From NCBI GenBank assembly GCA_014529385.2, contig CM043958.1:148024385-148088384 (forward strand): a stretch of DNA of 64,000 nucleotides, given 5' to 3'. Below the pieces are notes generated by a model that saw nothing but the letters and a program-made list of their open reading frames with translations, searched no databases and was not told the origin of the DNA. Shown piece by piece: positions 25,104 through 36,881 of the stretch (positions are counted from its first letter, which is position 1; each line of letters begins with the position of its first letter). A program made the position numbers and the translations under genes. The DNA comes from Adiantum capillus-veneris. Lineage: Eukaryota; Streptophyta; Polypodiopsida; Polypodiales; Pteridaceae.

Positions 25104-26222
25104 CTATACTGGAGGAATCTCTCCCGGGCTTGATGGCTTGCTTTGGGAAGGTATAGAGGGAGAGTTAGTAGGGATAGAAGGTGAGTGAGTGGATGGAGGA
25201 GTAGCCTCGACAGCATGAGTGAATGAGGTTATAAGGTCATACTGAAGAGACGGCCACGGTGTTGGTTGATGGGTTGAGGATTGAGAAAAAGATAATGCAG
25301 TGGCTTCCTTGTGCTCCATAAAATCGAGTATAATAAAAAGGTTGGAGGGTAGACTGATCAAAGAGGCACCTCTTCATATCTCCAAAGTGAAGGCCTCTTT
25401 ATATCTCCAAAGTGAAGGCCATGGTTATGGTGGGAAAAATGCGCCAGGGGCTCCTTCGGGACGCGTTTACACAAGTTTAATCATATTTTGGATCATTGTC
25501 ATCTGGAAGACCTCAACATGAACATCAAAATAATCTGCCAGATTTCTAGCCTACAAATGAATCCCCTATTCTCATCATTAATAAGAAGAAAAGATCAATT
25601 TTCAAAGGATTAATAAAAAAAAGATTACACTTACACTTATGCTCCTTATCATACATACTCTCTAACAAGAGCTTTGCATTTGCAAGAACTCTCCATCCAC
25701 AAGAATGCCCATCAACATGTTTCGGCACCGTGTAGCTCAAAATTAGTATGCCCTGCCAAATTGAGACTTTTGGGTATATGCTTCCAGGGTAGCCACAAGT
25801 TTTTGAATAGACCTATATGATTAAGCAGAGGGTGATGACATGTGCTATCAAAATAAAAAAACTAAACAATGGACAAATGCCTCCAGATAGTCTTGTGGAG
25901 CCCATGCCCTCAATTTCCAAGGTAGCAAAGCTTGTGCTCAATGTTAAATCCAAAACGGCTCCAATGAGAAGTAATTGCACCAAAAATTAAATTCAACTGC
26001 TATTCATAGTAGACACAATATCTAAACAATTAACAAGAAGATTACACTTACTTTTCATTGTATGCTAGAAGTAAAATCTTGGCCATGTCCATGTTGATGG
26101 ATTGAAACCAATCAACGACATTGAGCAAGGAAGTAGACTCGAAGGTGAGTACCACTAACAGCTGTGCATCTAGCACAACAATCTTAGATTGAAGATTCCA
26201 CAAGAGGTTAAAGACCAACATG
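25104..26222 (-). CDS. Ulp1-like C48 cysteine protease, exons of a multi-exon gene or transposon ORF
   Basis: Minus-strand exons with good splice sites. 26222-26052 (acceptor CACTTGTAG, donor GTAAGT) reads MLVFNLLWNLQSKIVVLDAQLL, matching the strand around the catalytic His and the 'vLD' aspartate of Ulp1/SENP proteases. 25812-25635 (acceptor TCATATAG, donor GTAAGT) is fully open and ends SYTVPKHVDGHSCGWRVLANAKLLLE. This is the 'Q-x-D-G-x-x-CG' box with the catalytic Cys in SCGW; the oxyanion Gln appears as His. 25361-25104 is a proline/serine-rich open frame that may be the C-terminal exon. Exons between these and farther 5' were not resolved, so phase cannot be proved. Ulp1 domains occur both in host deSUMOylases and in MULE/CACTA transposons; I lean to the latter. 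Function is inferred. Confidence 0.5.
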
Positions 26223-26439
26223 CTACAAGTGGAAAAAAATGTGATGAGGTGACCAAACAAATTTGTTTTAAAAAAAGTTGGAATAAAAAGGAGAAAATTG
26301 AGCAGTACGAGAGAAAAAATTGCGAAAGTTGGGTTTGAGAGGGAAGGACAAAGGTCTTAACAATAGTGGCCTCTATGAAAACAGAGACTTTATATATGTG
26401 GATAGACCATCATCACTATGAATTGTGGGACATTCAAAG
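26223..26439. other. Gap upstream of the protease exons
   Basis: AT-rich, intron-like on the minus strand. No further protease exon could be placed. Confidence 0.3.
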
Positions 26440-26738
26440 GGTGATTGTATTTAATAACATTGTTCATTGTGGGAGATGAGCTCCAAATTAATAGACCCTC
26501 TAATAATTACAAAGATTTGCTTATATATCCAAGGTTAAAAATTGGATATTTGGCTAGAAAGAGATAATTACTTCAAAAATGTGATGTATCTCTTCATTAA
26601 GTACAAAACTGTTTGCAAATAACCACACTCTTTCGGGTTCAAGATTTACAATGTCGGCTTGGGCAAAAAATAAATGATTAAGTGGAAAAAGTTTTGCAGG
26701 TTGGTCCGAATTGGCGTGATTGAGTTCTTTGCTTCAAA
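26440..26738 (-). mobile_element. Solo LTR fragment, same family as the LTR starting at 50361
   Basis: On the minus strand, from 26738 downwards, the sequence is collinear with 50361-50650: TTGAAGCAAAGAACTCAATC, CCACTTAAT, CATTGTAAATC, TTTTGTACTTAATGAA, CACATTTTTGAAGTAATTAT, CCAATTTTTAACCTTGG, TATAAGC and TTATTAGAGG blocks all occur in order. No internal element sequence follows, so it is a solo or truncated LTR. The far end is uncertain. Confidence 0.8.
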
Positions 26739-27473
26739 AGTTGCCTTTTGTAGGTTCACACCAAAGGATTCTCCCAAGTCACAAGGAAGAATAGAATAAT
26801 ACACCTCCCAAAATAGCCACTAAGGGTTGTATTACTTGCACTCTCACAAGACATGTCCCTGCACAAAGGATGTCTACCGCAGCATATTGTCTCTGGCCCT
26901 TTTGACCAAGATGCTCCATCTGTTTGATGGACTTTTTCTCCAAATACATTTAACTTGGGTGGCTCTAATAATGAGGTAAGGACCCTAGGTCGCCTAAGGT
27001 ATTGGACCTCTTGCATAAAACACTGTCCTACCACAGCCACCGGATTTCTTCACCATGCTTCGAAGCATCTCCAAGGACGGACCCTTAATTACAGAAGGGT
27101 GATTCTAACACTGTACCCATGCAACGGTGCCTTTCCTCTTCAACTAGATCACACGAGGATGATCCAATGGTATAGCAACTGACACACAAACATGCAGAGG
27201 TGTTAGATACACCCATCCTATAGAGTAACATTTTCTGCAGCTCCAGGTTCGGTACGCTGTTGCCTGAGAAAACATCAGGAACTGCCACACCAGTTTGACA
27301 ATAAGTTGTACAATGAAATGGTCCCTCCATAGGTGATCAGCCCAATTCCAGTTGTTGAAGGCAACGAATCAAGCAAGCAATGATGCGAGCTCTGCAAATG
27401 CTGTAGTTTAATGTCCCCCATGTCTTCTGTACCTCCGCTAACAATAACTCCATTTGAAATTTGTGTCTCTTAT
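26739..27473. other. Region between LTR fragment and PPR gene
   Basis: It lies 3' of the PPR coding region and may include its 3' UTR. I looked for the rest of the PPR E or a DYW domain on the minus strand and saw none. Confidence 0.4.
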
Positions 27474-29603
27474 CTATGCACGCGCAAGCTGCAGCACCCT
27501 TGTCCACACTTGCATCCCAATTGCCAAAGCTCTAACGTTGTCACAATCCTCTTGCCTAGCACCTACTGCCATAAGGTTACTCATGCATACATAGGCTGCA
27601 TCACCGTTGCCATTGAAATGTGCGGCTTGTTCAAAAGCCCAATTTCCGAGCTTCAAACTTCCCCATTGTTGGCTGGCTCCCAACAATGTAAGACATGACC
27701 AAAGATCTGCAAAGAATGGCATCTGCTCGATTATTGCCACAGCCTCAGCTAAGCAACCTGAGCGGCTGAAAAGATCAATCATACAGCTGTGGTGCTGTAA
27801 AGTAGGAATAGTATCATAGGTTTCAACCATGCTTTCAAAGTACATCTGGCCCTCATTCAGTAAACCCCTGTGGCTGCATGTGCTTAGAAGAATAGAGAAC
27901 GTAGACAAGTTTGGCTTAATGTCAACTCCTCCCATACTGTCAAATATATCAAAGATTATATCATCCTTTCCAAGATGAGCATACCCAGCTAGAAGGGCAT
28001 TCCATGAAGCAGCATCTAGATTTAAGAGCTTCTCAAAAACTTCTTGTGCTTCTGCTGGCATACCACAGTTTGCATACATATCTAGCAATGCGTTTCCAAG
28101 AATACTGTCTTTGTCCAGCAATCCAAATCTTGTGCTGTCGGCATGTAATCCCTGACCCTTGCAAGCAGCACCTATGGTGCTACAAGCTTTCAAAGCGCAA
28201 GCATATGTGACTGTGTCTGGAACAAGCCTGCCAAGGTGCATTTGTTCCCACAAATCCAACACTTGCTCGCCATAGCCATATTGGGCATAGCCAGACAAAA
28301 GGGCATTCCAAAGGACTACATCCTTATCAGGAAGCTCATCAAAGACTGATTGCGCCATTGCAAGTGCACCACATTTGGCATACATGTCTACCAGTGCAAT
28401 GCCAATAAGATGCTTGTCTTTGTCATGCAAAGTATGTTCAAAGATCCTCCTGTGCAATTCTTGACCCTTATCTATAGCTCCTATGCTTCCACAGGCTTTT
28501 AGAGTGCATGCATACGTTACTGCATTCGGAGTATAACCCTCACTTACCATTTGATTGTAGTAGCTCAATGCCTCCTTGCCATGTCCATGTTGGGCAAGTC
28601 CAGCAATCAATGCTGTCCACGACACTACATCCTTCAAAGGAAGCGCATAAAATATTTCTTCTGCTTTTACAATCACATCACATTTAATGTACATATCGAT
28701 AAGCGCATTGGCAACCAAGATATTCTTGTCCAACAACCCTTCCCGCACACTCTTACAATGAAACTGGTACCCCTTGTCAAGAGCACCTATGCTGCCACAG
28801 GCTTTCAAGATGCAAACAATAGTTACTGCATTTGGAGAGAAGCCCTCATGTTGCATTTGTTCACAGAAAACAAGAGCTTCCTTACTGTATCCATTGTTGG
28901 CATATCCTGCAATAAGTGAAGTCCATGAGACCACACTCCGAACCGGAAGCTTGTCAAATACTTCTCGAGCATTGTATAGCAGGCCACACTTTGCATACAT
29001 ATGTATCAATGCATTGGCAACTAAAATATTCCTGTCCAAGATGCGTTCTCTAACAATCTGAGCATGTACTTGTTGGCCCCGATCCAGAGCCCCTAGGCTT
29101 GCACAAACATTCAAAATGCAAGCAAAGGTCACTGAGTCTGGAGAAAGGCCTGCAGACTGCATTTGATCAAAGCACTCTAGTGCCCTCTCTCCATGCCCAT
29201 TCTGGGCATAGCCTGTCAAGAGTGCATTCCAAGCAACCACACTCGAAATCGGAAGTTTATTGAGCACTCTTTGCGCATCGCTGACAGCACCACATTTTGC
29301 ATACATGTTGACGAGAGAGACGGCAACAAAAGAATTAATTTCAAACAGTCCTTGTTTGACAACATCAGCGTGCAGCAAAATGCCATTGTGCAGGTCTGCA
29401 TGCTCGGAGCAAAACTTTAGAAGTGCCACAAGAGAAAAAGCCCCATCTGGATGAGCTTGGAAACATGGTTGCTGTTCAGCTGGCCTCTTTAACCCATTTT
29501 TGGTTCTCAAGAATACGTCTGCATCCATGCTTTTTCCTCTTTGACCTTCTTCTTTTTCCGAACACGCAGTATGGCAGCTGCAAATCAATACTGCCTCCAC
29601 CAT
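27474..29603 (-). CDS. PLS-class pentatricopeptide-repeat protein with partial E domain
   Basis: Intronless, 709 residues. The ATG at 29603 is the first after an in-frame TAG 12 bases upstream. Residues from about 55 to 640 are P-L-S repeat triplets of about 101 residues, each with the landmarks NALIDMYAKCG, SWTALIAGYAQNG and PDSVTYACxLKACxSxGALDKG (variants at 95-105, 195-205, 297-308, 404-412 and 503-513). Residues 563-640 are the final S2-type repeats (TFSILLSTCSHRGLL, MIDLFSRSGCL). About 640-700 resembles an E motif (LKLGNWAFEQA, DAAYVCMSNLMA) but diverges and stops without a complete E+ or DYW domain. Such proteins bind organelle RNA and usually specify C-to-U (in ferns also U-to-C) editing sites; without DYW it would need a deaminase partner. 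No clear transit peptide was scored. It is the only essentially intact gene here. Confidence 0.92.
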   Translation of the reverse strand: MVEAVLICSCHTACSEKEEGQRGKSMDADVFLRTKNGLKRPAEQQPCFQAHPDGAFSLVALLKFCSEHADLHNGILLHADVVKQGLFEINSFVAVSLVNMYAKCGAVSDAQRVLNKLPISSVVAWNALLTGYAQNGHGERALECFDQMQSAGLSPDSVTFACILNVCASLGALDRGQQVHAQIVRERILDRNILVANALIHMYAKCGLLYNAREVFDKLPVRSVVSWTSLIAGYANNGYSKEALVFCEQMQHEGFSPNAVTIVCILKACGSIGALDKGYQFHCKSVREGLLDKNILVANALIDMYIKCDVIVKAEEIFYALPLKDVVSWTALIAGLAQHGHGKEALSYYNQMVSEGYTPNAVTYACTLKACGSIGAIDKGQELHRRIFEHTLHDKDKHLIGIALVDMYAKCGALAMAQSVFDELPDKDVVLWNALLSGYAQYGYGEQVLDLWEQMHLGRLVPDTVTYACALKACSTIGAACKGQGLHADSTRFGLLDKDSILGNALLDMYANCGMPAEAQEVFEKLLNLDAASWNALLAGYAHLGKDDIIFDIFDSMGGVDIKPNLSTFSILLSTCSHRGLLNEGQMYFESMVETYDTIPTLQHHSCMIDLFSRSGCLAEAVAIIEQMPFFADLWSCLTLLGASQQWGSLKLGNWAFEQAAHFNGNGDAAYVCMSNLMAVGARQEDCDNVRALAIGMQVWTRVLQLARA

Positions 29604-29787
29604 GACCTTGTGCTACGAGCCTAATTAGCCCTGTTGATGAATACAACTCATTCCCTCCTCGTCGTACCATGGAAAAAAATGGGGGGAGAGGAGAGAGAGA
29701 GAGAGACAGAGAGAGAAGAATCGCTGCCTTTGATTACGTCCCAGTGTGAGTACTGAGAACGAAGAATAGCTGTCTGCGATTACTTCC

Positions 29788-29842
<55 letters not shown>

Positions 29843-30689
29843 ATATTATATTATCTATATGTATATGTATTTTATAATAGCAGGGCGAGTGCCCTTTACA
29901 CGCGTCAACAACTGCGAGATAAAGGCTAAAGTCCAAAACGAGAAGAAGAAGAAGAAGCTCCTCTGCGCACGATAAAGAGGGAGAGAGAAAGAGAGAAGGA
30001 GAGGCCGCCGAAGGCGGCCGGCCGTACTAGTATTATATTAAAAAGACGAGAGCTATGATCCATGTGGCTATAAATGCTTGCAACTGCGATCTCTAAGGAC
30101 AAGCCCAATGACAATTCGTTACCTTTCAAAGGGTGCACAATTGGTAGGTTTTGAAAGCCACTACGACTCCAAAATCAGACGTGGCATTAAAAGTGTAGTC
30201 GCTGCAGTTTCTGCGTGAAAGTGTGCAAGTATTCCGGGTACTTTTTGGATTCGCCACCAAGCGAGCGACCTGCGGCAAGTTCCTCCATTTGTAGCACCAT
30301 CATAGGCGAGCGTATGTAGCCAGCCACCTTGGTTGCTAGCACACTCCACCTGCACCCTTTATCTAATGTCGGTAATTAACTAACTCCAACAAAAATGACA
30401 ACACGCTGTAATCGAGTAGCTACAACTCCATCTACCAATAGGTGCAGCTAAAGATGAGATATATGTTGTCCTCACTTACTGCATGAAGTTGCACCAGCTT
30501 AGTGAGCACAAAAATCCAACCCAACAACCACCACCTCTGCAAGCTCAGGAAGTGCGCCACAAGTAACACCATTGCATGCTACAGCAGTACGTTGTTGAAT
30601 AGGCCCAACCCTGTCTGTTATTCCAAGGGGCGAAGCTGCGAGTTCCTTCACAAGCTCCAAGCGTCAGAACCTACCCTGCACATTAAGGT

Positions 30690-30750
<61 letters not shown>

Positions 30751-31200
30751 GGGAAGGCGGAGATCAGAGATGCACCTCTCCCACTTTTCCAATGGGATCG
30801 CCTCTTTCTGCATTAAAGTGCAACACCTCTCTCGTCGCATAGCTAATCATCCTTATTGTAATTCTTGCAGAGATATAGAATGGACCAGCAATGCCCTCAT
30901 TTGTGCCCAAGCTCTCCACTTTTGAGTGAGTTCACAACATATCGGCTCAGTCTGGACATGATAGACCGACATTAGAGGTCGTGCCGCTCTTCTCTTATTA
31001 TTTTAAGAGGCTATCCCAGCATATGAGGAAGACATTGATTACATGGTATGCTGTCTGTCTGTCTGTCTTTACATGTGATTGTTTAATTGGGTATATCTCT
31101 GACTCTCTTTCCAACATTTAGAACAAGATTTTTCACATTTTATGTTGTTATATTATTTTATCATGTCTTTCCTTCCAAGAGCCTTCTAGGCAATATTACC
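29604..31200. promoter_or_regulatory. 5' flank of the PPR gene, no promoter motif identified
   Basis: Contains a (GA)n tract (about 29692-29717), a (CT)n plus (TA)n tract (29791-29842), a GAA run (29941-29957) and a GC-rich inverted repeat GGCCGCC-GAA-GGCGGCC near 30003-30019. A (CT)n array lies at 30691-30747. I could not single out a TATA box or start site; CT-rich tracts near plant start sites are common but not proof. Confidence 0.3.
30691..30747. repeat. (CT)n microsatellite
   Basis: About 28 uninterrupted CT units, flanked by unique sequence. Confidence 0.97.
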
Positions 31201-31429
31201 CATTAATGTATTTTACTATAGTGACTCTATTCCTAGTAGCTATGGTCACTTACTAGACACTTGGAAGTCACTTTGGCATGGATTAGTCCTAAAATTTCAT
31301 GATAGTGAATTAAAGGTTCATGGAGAGACACGCCATGTATGCTCCCAAAGACTGATTCATATTGAGGACAAGATACAAATATATAGGTGAGGCCAAGTTG
31401 AGTAGAGTGAGCCATATATAGCTCCAACA
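31201..31429 (-). mobile_element. Putative 3' LTR start of the copia element
   Basis: On the minus strand TGTTGGAGC begins at 31429 immediately after the purine run AGTGGGGG (31430-31437), the usual PPT/LTR junction for plant Ty1/copia. The other LTR is not in the window, so the far end cannot be set. Confidence 0.5.
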
Positions 31430-31437
31430 CCCCCACT

Positions 31438-32147
31438 CAAACAAAGGTCTCTAGCTTTGGATGAAAAAACCCTTGGGGAGTTCAAGGGAAAAACCCAAGC
31501 CCCTATACAATAATGTGAAAATATGAACCAGTGATGATGATGTGAAAGTGAATTGTGTATCTATGTACAAATATACAATTGACTCAGAGATCACAGTGTG
31601 CAAGTGTGGATTGTGCATAGTGCATGGTACCTATAGAATTACAATGTCATATATACAAAGCTATCACAATAACAGAGAAGCTAATATAAAAAGAGTGAGG
31701 TCGAAGCAACTTCAAGCTCCGAGCGGAAGAGGATGAAACGTAACTCGTTGCATTAGGAAAAGGATGGGGTGTAGAAGGGCCTCTTTATTTGCCACGAGTT
31801 TATGGAGGTGATTAATATTTTGACGAATAGGTGTATGCCATGTGTGCAAGAATGGTGGGTGTGTAAGAGGTGTGTAAGAGTGGTGAAAGGATGCATTTTC
31901 CCCCCAAAAAGGAGGTGGAAAATTTTATGATTTTCGGCCTTCCATAACCCCCACATCTGATCTCCAATTTGAGCGGAGATCATAGATTTGCAATCTATGT
32001 GTCGAGCTCTTTCCATACATATGCTACATGATATGGTTTTACCCATCAAATTTTTAATTCCATTTTGGGGGGAAACTTTGAATTCAAATAAACTAACCGT
32101 TTTGCCTATTTGAATTCAAAAGCTATTCTTTGATTACTTTCTTAATA
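31438..32147 (-). other. Copia 3' non-coding segment
   Basis: About 700 bp between the RNase H stop and the PPT, longer than usual. Contains an inverted pair GAATTCAAATA / TATTTGAATTC near 32090-32120. No extra domain was recognised. Confidence 0.4.
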
Positions 32148-35100
32148 CTAAAGGTTTGACTTTCTTAAACTGCCAAATAAAGAGGCCCTCCTAGAATCCA
32201 TTCTCTTCCTAATGAGGCCTTTGGTAAGTATGTCTACAATCATCTGGTCATTTGGACGGTGTTCAACCATTATGGTGCTTTTGCGTACTTCAAACCTGAC
32301 ATAATGATAATGGACAACAATGTGCTTTGACTTATTATGTTGAACATAGTCTTTTGCAAGACTAATAGCACTCTGGTTGTCACACCGCAAGGGTGTGCTA
32401 AAAAGAATAGAGTGACCAATATCAACGAGCATTTGTCGAAGCCAGATTAGCTCACGAGCTGCAAGTGATTCCGCAACATATTTTGACTCACTCGTAGAAA
32501 CTACAAGACATCGTTGTTTCTTGTTGGCCCAAGAAACAAGACAACCATTTATAAAGAAGCAATTTCCACTAGTAGATCGCATAGATAAATGTGAGCTTGC
32601 TCAGTTTGCATCTGTGTAACCCAAAAGAGAAAGAGATTGCATAGAATCTGATGTCAGTTGTCGTTGATAGACCAAACCAAAATCTGTAGTGCCTTTTAAG
32701 TATTTCAATACATGCTTTGCTGCAGATCAATGCTTAAAAGAAGAACGTGCAAGATTTTGTCCAAGATAATTAGCAACAAACAAAATATCAGGACGAGTGT
32801 TCATGCCAACAAATTGAAGACATCCAATCAAGTTAGCATAAGGTTGATTTGTGACAAGTTGACCGCCACTGTGAGAAGTGTTCTTCGTAGAACTCACAAG
32901 ACAAGGTGTGTTGACCAAATGTGTTGATTCCATACCAAATTTTTGAATAGTAGATGCAATAAACTTTGACTGTCCAAGGAATAAAATACCTTTTTTGCAG
33001 TTCCTTTGAATCTGAATGCCAAGACACGAGTGAATCTCTCCCAGATCCACCATATCAAATGCAAAAGACAATAACTTTTTCACTTGTTGAAGAAATCCCA
33101 AATCATTGGAAACAAGGATGGTATCATCCACATAAAGAGCAAGAATCACAAAACTGCTACCTTGGTGCTTTATATATAAGTTGGGGTCTAAAGAGAAAGA
33201 GATGAATCCTTTAGAGGTGAGAAAACGATCAAATTTTGTATACCAGGCTCGCGTAGCTTCTTTGAGACCATATAGTGCCTTATGGAGTTAAGCAACAAGG
33301 TCTTCTTTACCTCGAATAACAAACCCTTCCTATGTGTTCCATATAAATTTCCTCTTCCAAGTCACCATTAAGAAAAGCAGTTCACACATCCATTTGATGA
33401 GCTTCTAAATCAAATTGAACAGCAAATTCCAATAAAACTCCAACACTTGTAATGCGAACAAATGGGGAAAAGGTCACTTGATAATCAACACCAGCTACTT
33501 GGGAGTAACCTTTAAACGTGCCTTGAACTTGTCAAAGGATCCATTTGCTTTTACCTTTGTCTTATACACCCACTTACACTTAATAGTTGTACGACCAGGA
33601 GGAGGTAGATCAGTTAGTATACATGTATCTTTAAAGATAAGAGAATCATACTCTACTTCCATAGCCTCTTGCCATTGATCCTTTTGTGGTGAAGAGATAG
33701 CTTCATTATACGTAATGGGATCTTTAGAAGTAGAGAAATCATTATCAACAATATCGTCATCATAAACATGACATGCGCCATGTTCAAAATCAATAGGCAA
33801 ATCAACAAAAATATCAATATCATCATTGCCAACATTCGGAATGGATGGTTGTGAAGAGGAAAGCTGCTCTATAGGAAGACATTATCTGAAAGAAATGGAA
33901 AAGCCTGAAGCAATGATTTAGTATCATTAGAATCATCCATAGACCATGAACATCCCATAAGTTGTTCGTTAAAAGTAGCATCACGATTCACAATTACTTT
34001 GTTAGAAAAAGGGTCATAGAATTTGTAGCCTTTGGAAGTGTCAGAATTCCAATAAAAATAACTTTGGAGCATCAAGATTTGTTCGTGTTTCTTTGGGAAC
34101 ATGAATATAAGCAATACATCCAAAGGTTCGAAAATGAGATATAGAAGGAATGTCATCTGTCCATGCTGTGATGGATATCTTACCAGCGGGTGCAGTAGTA
34201 GGAAGATGATTCTGAATAAATATTGTTGTCAAAGTAGCTTCAGCCCAGAAAACTTAGATAACCCAGAATGAATTAGCATACATCTTACAACATTGAGAAT
34301 AGTGTGATTCTTTAGTTCAGCAACACCATTCTGTTGAGGTGAATATGGAATAGTGTGCTCATGATGAATTCCACTTTCAACAATGTAACTCACAAACTCT
34401 CGAGAAACATATCCGCCTCCATTGTCATTATGAAGCTTCTTGAGGCAACGACCAATTTGAAGTTTTTCACGCTTGTGGAATTTTTTGAAAACAGATAAGG
34501 TTTCAGATTTTTGTCTAAGTAGAAATACAGTCGTATACCATGAGAAATCATCAATGAAGGTAATGAAGTAGCGATATTGTGATCTCGAAGAAGACAGAGG
34601 ACCATATATATCAGTATGAACAAGATCCAATATGTCATGAGAATGAGCTGTATTTGAGAGAGGAAAGGGTTTACGATTATGTTTCCCTAGAGCACAAAAC
34701 TCACAAATTTTCATTTGGGGATGAGCCTTAAGATCCATGCCATGAACAAGATCACAGTGCTGAAGATCAAGGAGTTTTGAGAAATCAGCATGAACAAATC
34801 GGTGATGCCATACTTCGTAATCATGATCACCTGGAGCAGTGACAACATTTCCTATAGCACCATTGAGAGAGAGTTCAAACAAATTACCGTTTCGAGGAGC
34901 AGTGGCTATAGTTTGTCCATCTAATTTCTGAATTCAGCGTTTGGTATGATCAAATCCAACAAAGAGACCAAGATCAACAAGTCTAGCAACTGAAAGAAGA
35001 TTACGTTGAAGATGTAGTACATGTAATACTCCTCGCAAAATTTGAGTGGAAGAAGATAAAGTAACAAGATATAAATCTCCAATACCCTTTACTTGACAAG

Positions 35101-35593
35101 TCATATCATCAGCAAGGTAAACAACACGTTGAACTAATAGTGGATGATAGTTATGGAGCCACTTAGACTGATATGTCATATTTTTTGTAGCACCAGAATC
35201 GACAATAAAAAGTGATCCATCACGTACATGAAGTATTTTGTCTAGAGCAAATGAACATAGGACACAGCTTGTTTCTAATACAATATTGTTTCGATGTTCA
35301 ATAGCATATGCTCTATTACGATCCGTGTCGAATCGATGCTTATAGCACATATGAGTGGGATGATCAAATTGTCCATAATATTCACAAGAAGAAGAAGAAT
35401 TTATCGATAAACGTGGTTTTTTAGTGGTAATATTTATGTTCTTCATCATACTGACGTGCCCAAAAATCATCTTCAGTATGGCCATTTCTGTTGCAGTAAG
35501 AACATTTCTTTTTAGGGAATTTGAGATGAGAGAAAATATTACCGCGACGGCCACCTCTGCATGGAGCTTAAAAGATCTTAGGGTTAGCTTCAT
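32148..35593 (-). pseudogene. Ty1/copia polyprotein: gag end, protease, integrase, RT, RNase H
   Basis: Minus-strand element read in several frames. At 35593-34934 a knuckle-like CSYCNRNGHTEDD (final Cys lost) and a second degenerate one are followed by the protease box FIVDSGATKNMT and the LRGVLHVLHLQRNLLS strand. At 34882-34229 come the GAG-pre-integrase HHCC (WHHRFVH to CEFCALGK) and the integrase core with HTDIYGPL, LHNDNGGGYVSREF and PQQNGVAELKN (D, D, E). At 33800-33495 the RT entry reads WQEAMEVEYDSL..PPPGRTTIKCKWVYK. At 33149-32727 the RT catalytic box is ALYVDDTILVS. At 32582-32148 RNase H carries STSESKYVAESLAARELIWLRQ and RCDNQSAI. The order PR-IN-RT-RH defines Ty1/copia. Multiple shifts; inactive. 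Confidence 0.93.
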
Positions 35594-36881
35594 TAAAGAC
35601 CTCCAAAAGTTAGTGTTAAAAAGTCCTTTGATCTTAGGTAAGCTAGGGATGTGCTTGAGGTGGGAACATGGCCCAAGCTTGAGGTGCTTGTCGTGCTTAC
35701 TGACTAAGGTGATTGAGGTGCTTGACTAAGGTGCTAAGGTGCTCCATGACTAAGGTTCCTGAGGGTAAGGTGTTCAAAAAGTCAAATCATATCCCTACTC
35801 GTGAGGGGGGCGAGCCCTCATTCTAGGGGCCAGAGAGAGACACAGACACACCCTCACTCAAGGCAAGCTTGGTACCAAGAAGGCAAATAGGACACTTCTC
35901 AAGATCCTCTCCATGTTGCAGTCATGGTGTGCCTAAAGCCTATTGGTTGGTCTCCCAAGGGTCCAAATACTAATTTAGCTAAATCAATTAATTGTCTATG
36001 AATTTATCAAGTCCTCTCTCTCAAAGAGGAAAGGAGGACACTTGTCCCAAGGCTACCCTTGTTGCTTGATATGTATTTTGCATGTGATTGTCTAGGCTTG
36101 CAGGGGTCCAATGGGCTTCCATGGTTATCTAGAAGAGGGGGTCGACCAAAGCAAGAAGGGGGGTTTCTTGGGGGGGTATACTCTCCCACACACACTCTCA
36201 TTATGTGAAGTGCAAAGTGCAACAGCTTTATCTCCTTCTCCGAGCAAGTAGAGAAGTTGAGAGCCTACACCAACACTATTGGCTATGGAATGCAAATCCA
36301 ATCAAGATCCATGCTTCAATGCTTAAGCTTGCCATATTCTCCATCTTCATTAATATGCTATTATGTATGCTAGCAAGAAGAGTGATGATAAGTGAGGAAC
36401 TATTTCTTTTTCCTATGAATGTTTCTTCTTCCTCTTCGCTATCCTCATACCCCGCTGGCTCTCCCCACCTTTGAAGGTGTTTGAGGCCTTGGGACTGAGG
36501 CTTAGGATAGTTAATGCTTTTTTCAAAGTCTATGTTATGCTCGTGATGCATGAAGCTTTCCATCTTCATTGTATCACCTAGGTCACAAGGAACACAGAGA
36601 TTGTATTGTACCAAGTCTCTCTTGATGGAAGAATCTATAATACAAAAGCCTATTGGAGGGGAGACCGGCTCCACATAAATCCAGTCCTCAACTATTGTCA
36701 AGTTCTCTAAACACTTTGTCTTGCAAAAGTATTTTTCATGTCAAGTTAATTAAGTACTATGATTATGTTGCTAATGTCAATTAAGTTCACCCTCTACGTT
36801 CTCAAAGTAGTCTCACAAAAATGCTTTCTTTAATTTTCCTAATTTCGCTATTCTCAAAGTTCATTGGAAATTTCCATTACA
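35560..36881 (+). mobile_element. LTR (chromovirus-type), copy 2, 5'-truncated
   Basis: Collinear, diverged relative of the LTR at 7379-8639 in the same orientation. It lacks about the first 180 bp; the left edge runs straight into the copia gag on the other strand. Shared blocks include GACACTTGT..CAAGGCT, GGGGTCGACCAA, ACACACTCTCA..TGTGAAGT, ATCTCCTTCTC and GACCGGCTCCA..TCCTCAACTA. It ends near CCATTACA (36881). No internal domains follow, so it is probably a solo or deleted copy. Confidence 0.65.

Noticed and set aside
27085-27330. DYW/E+ domain downstream of the PPR gene
   Set aside because: The frames there lack the E+ and HxE/CxxC landmarks of a DYW domain.
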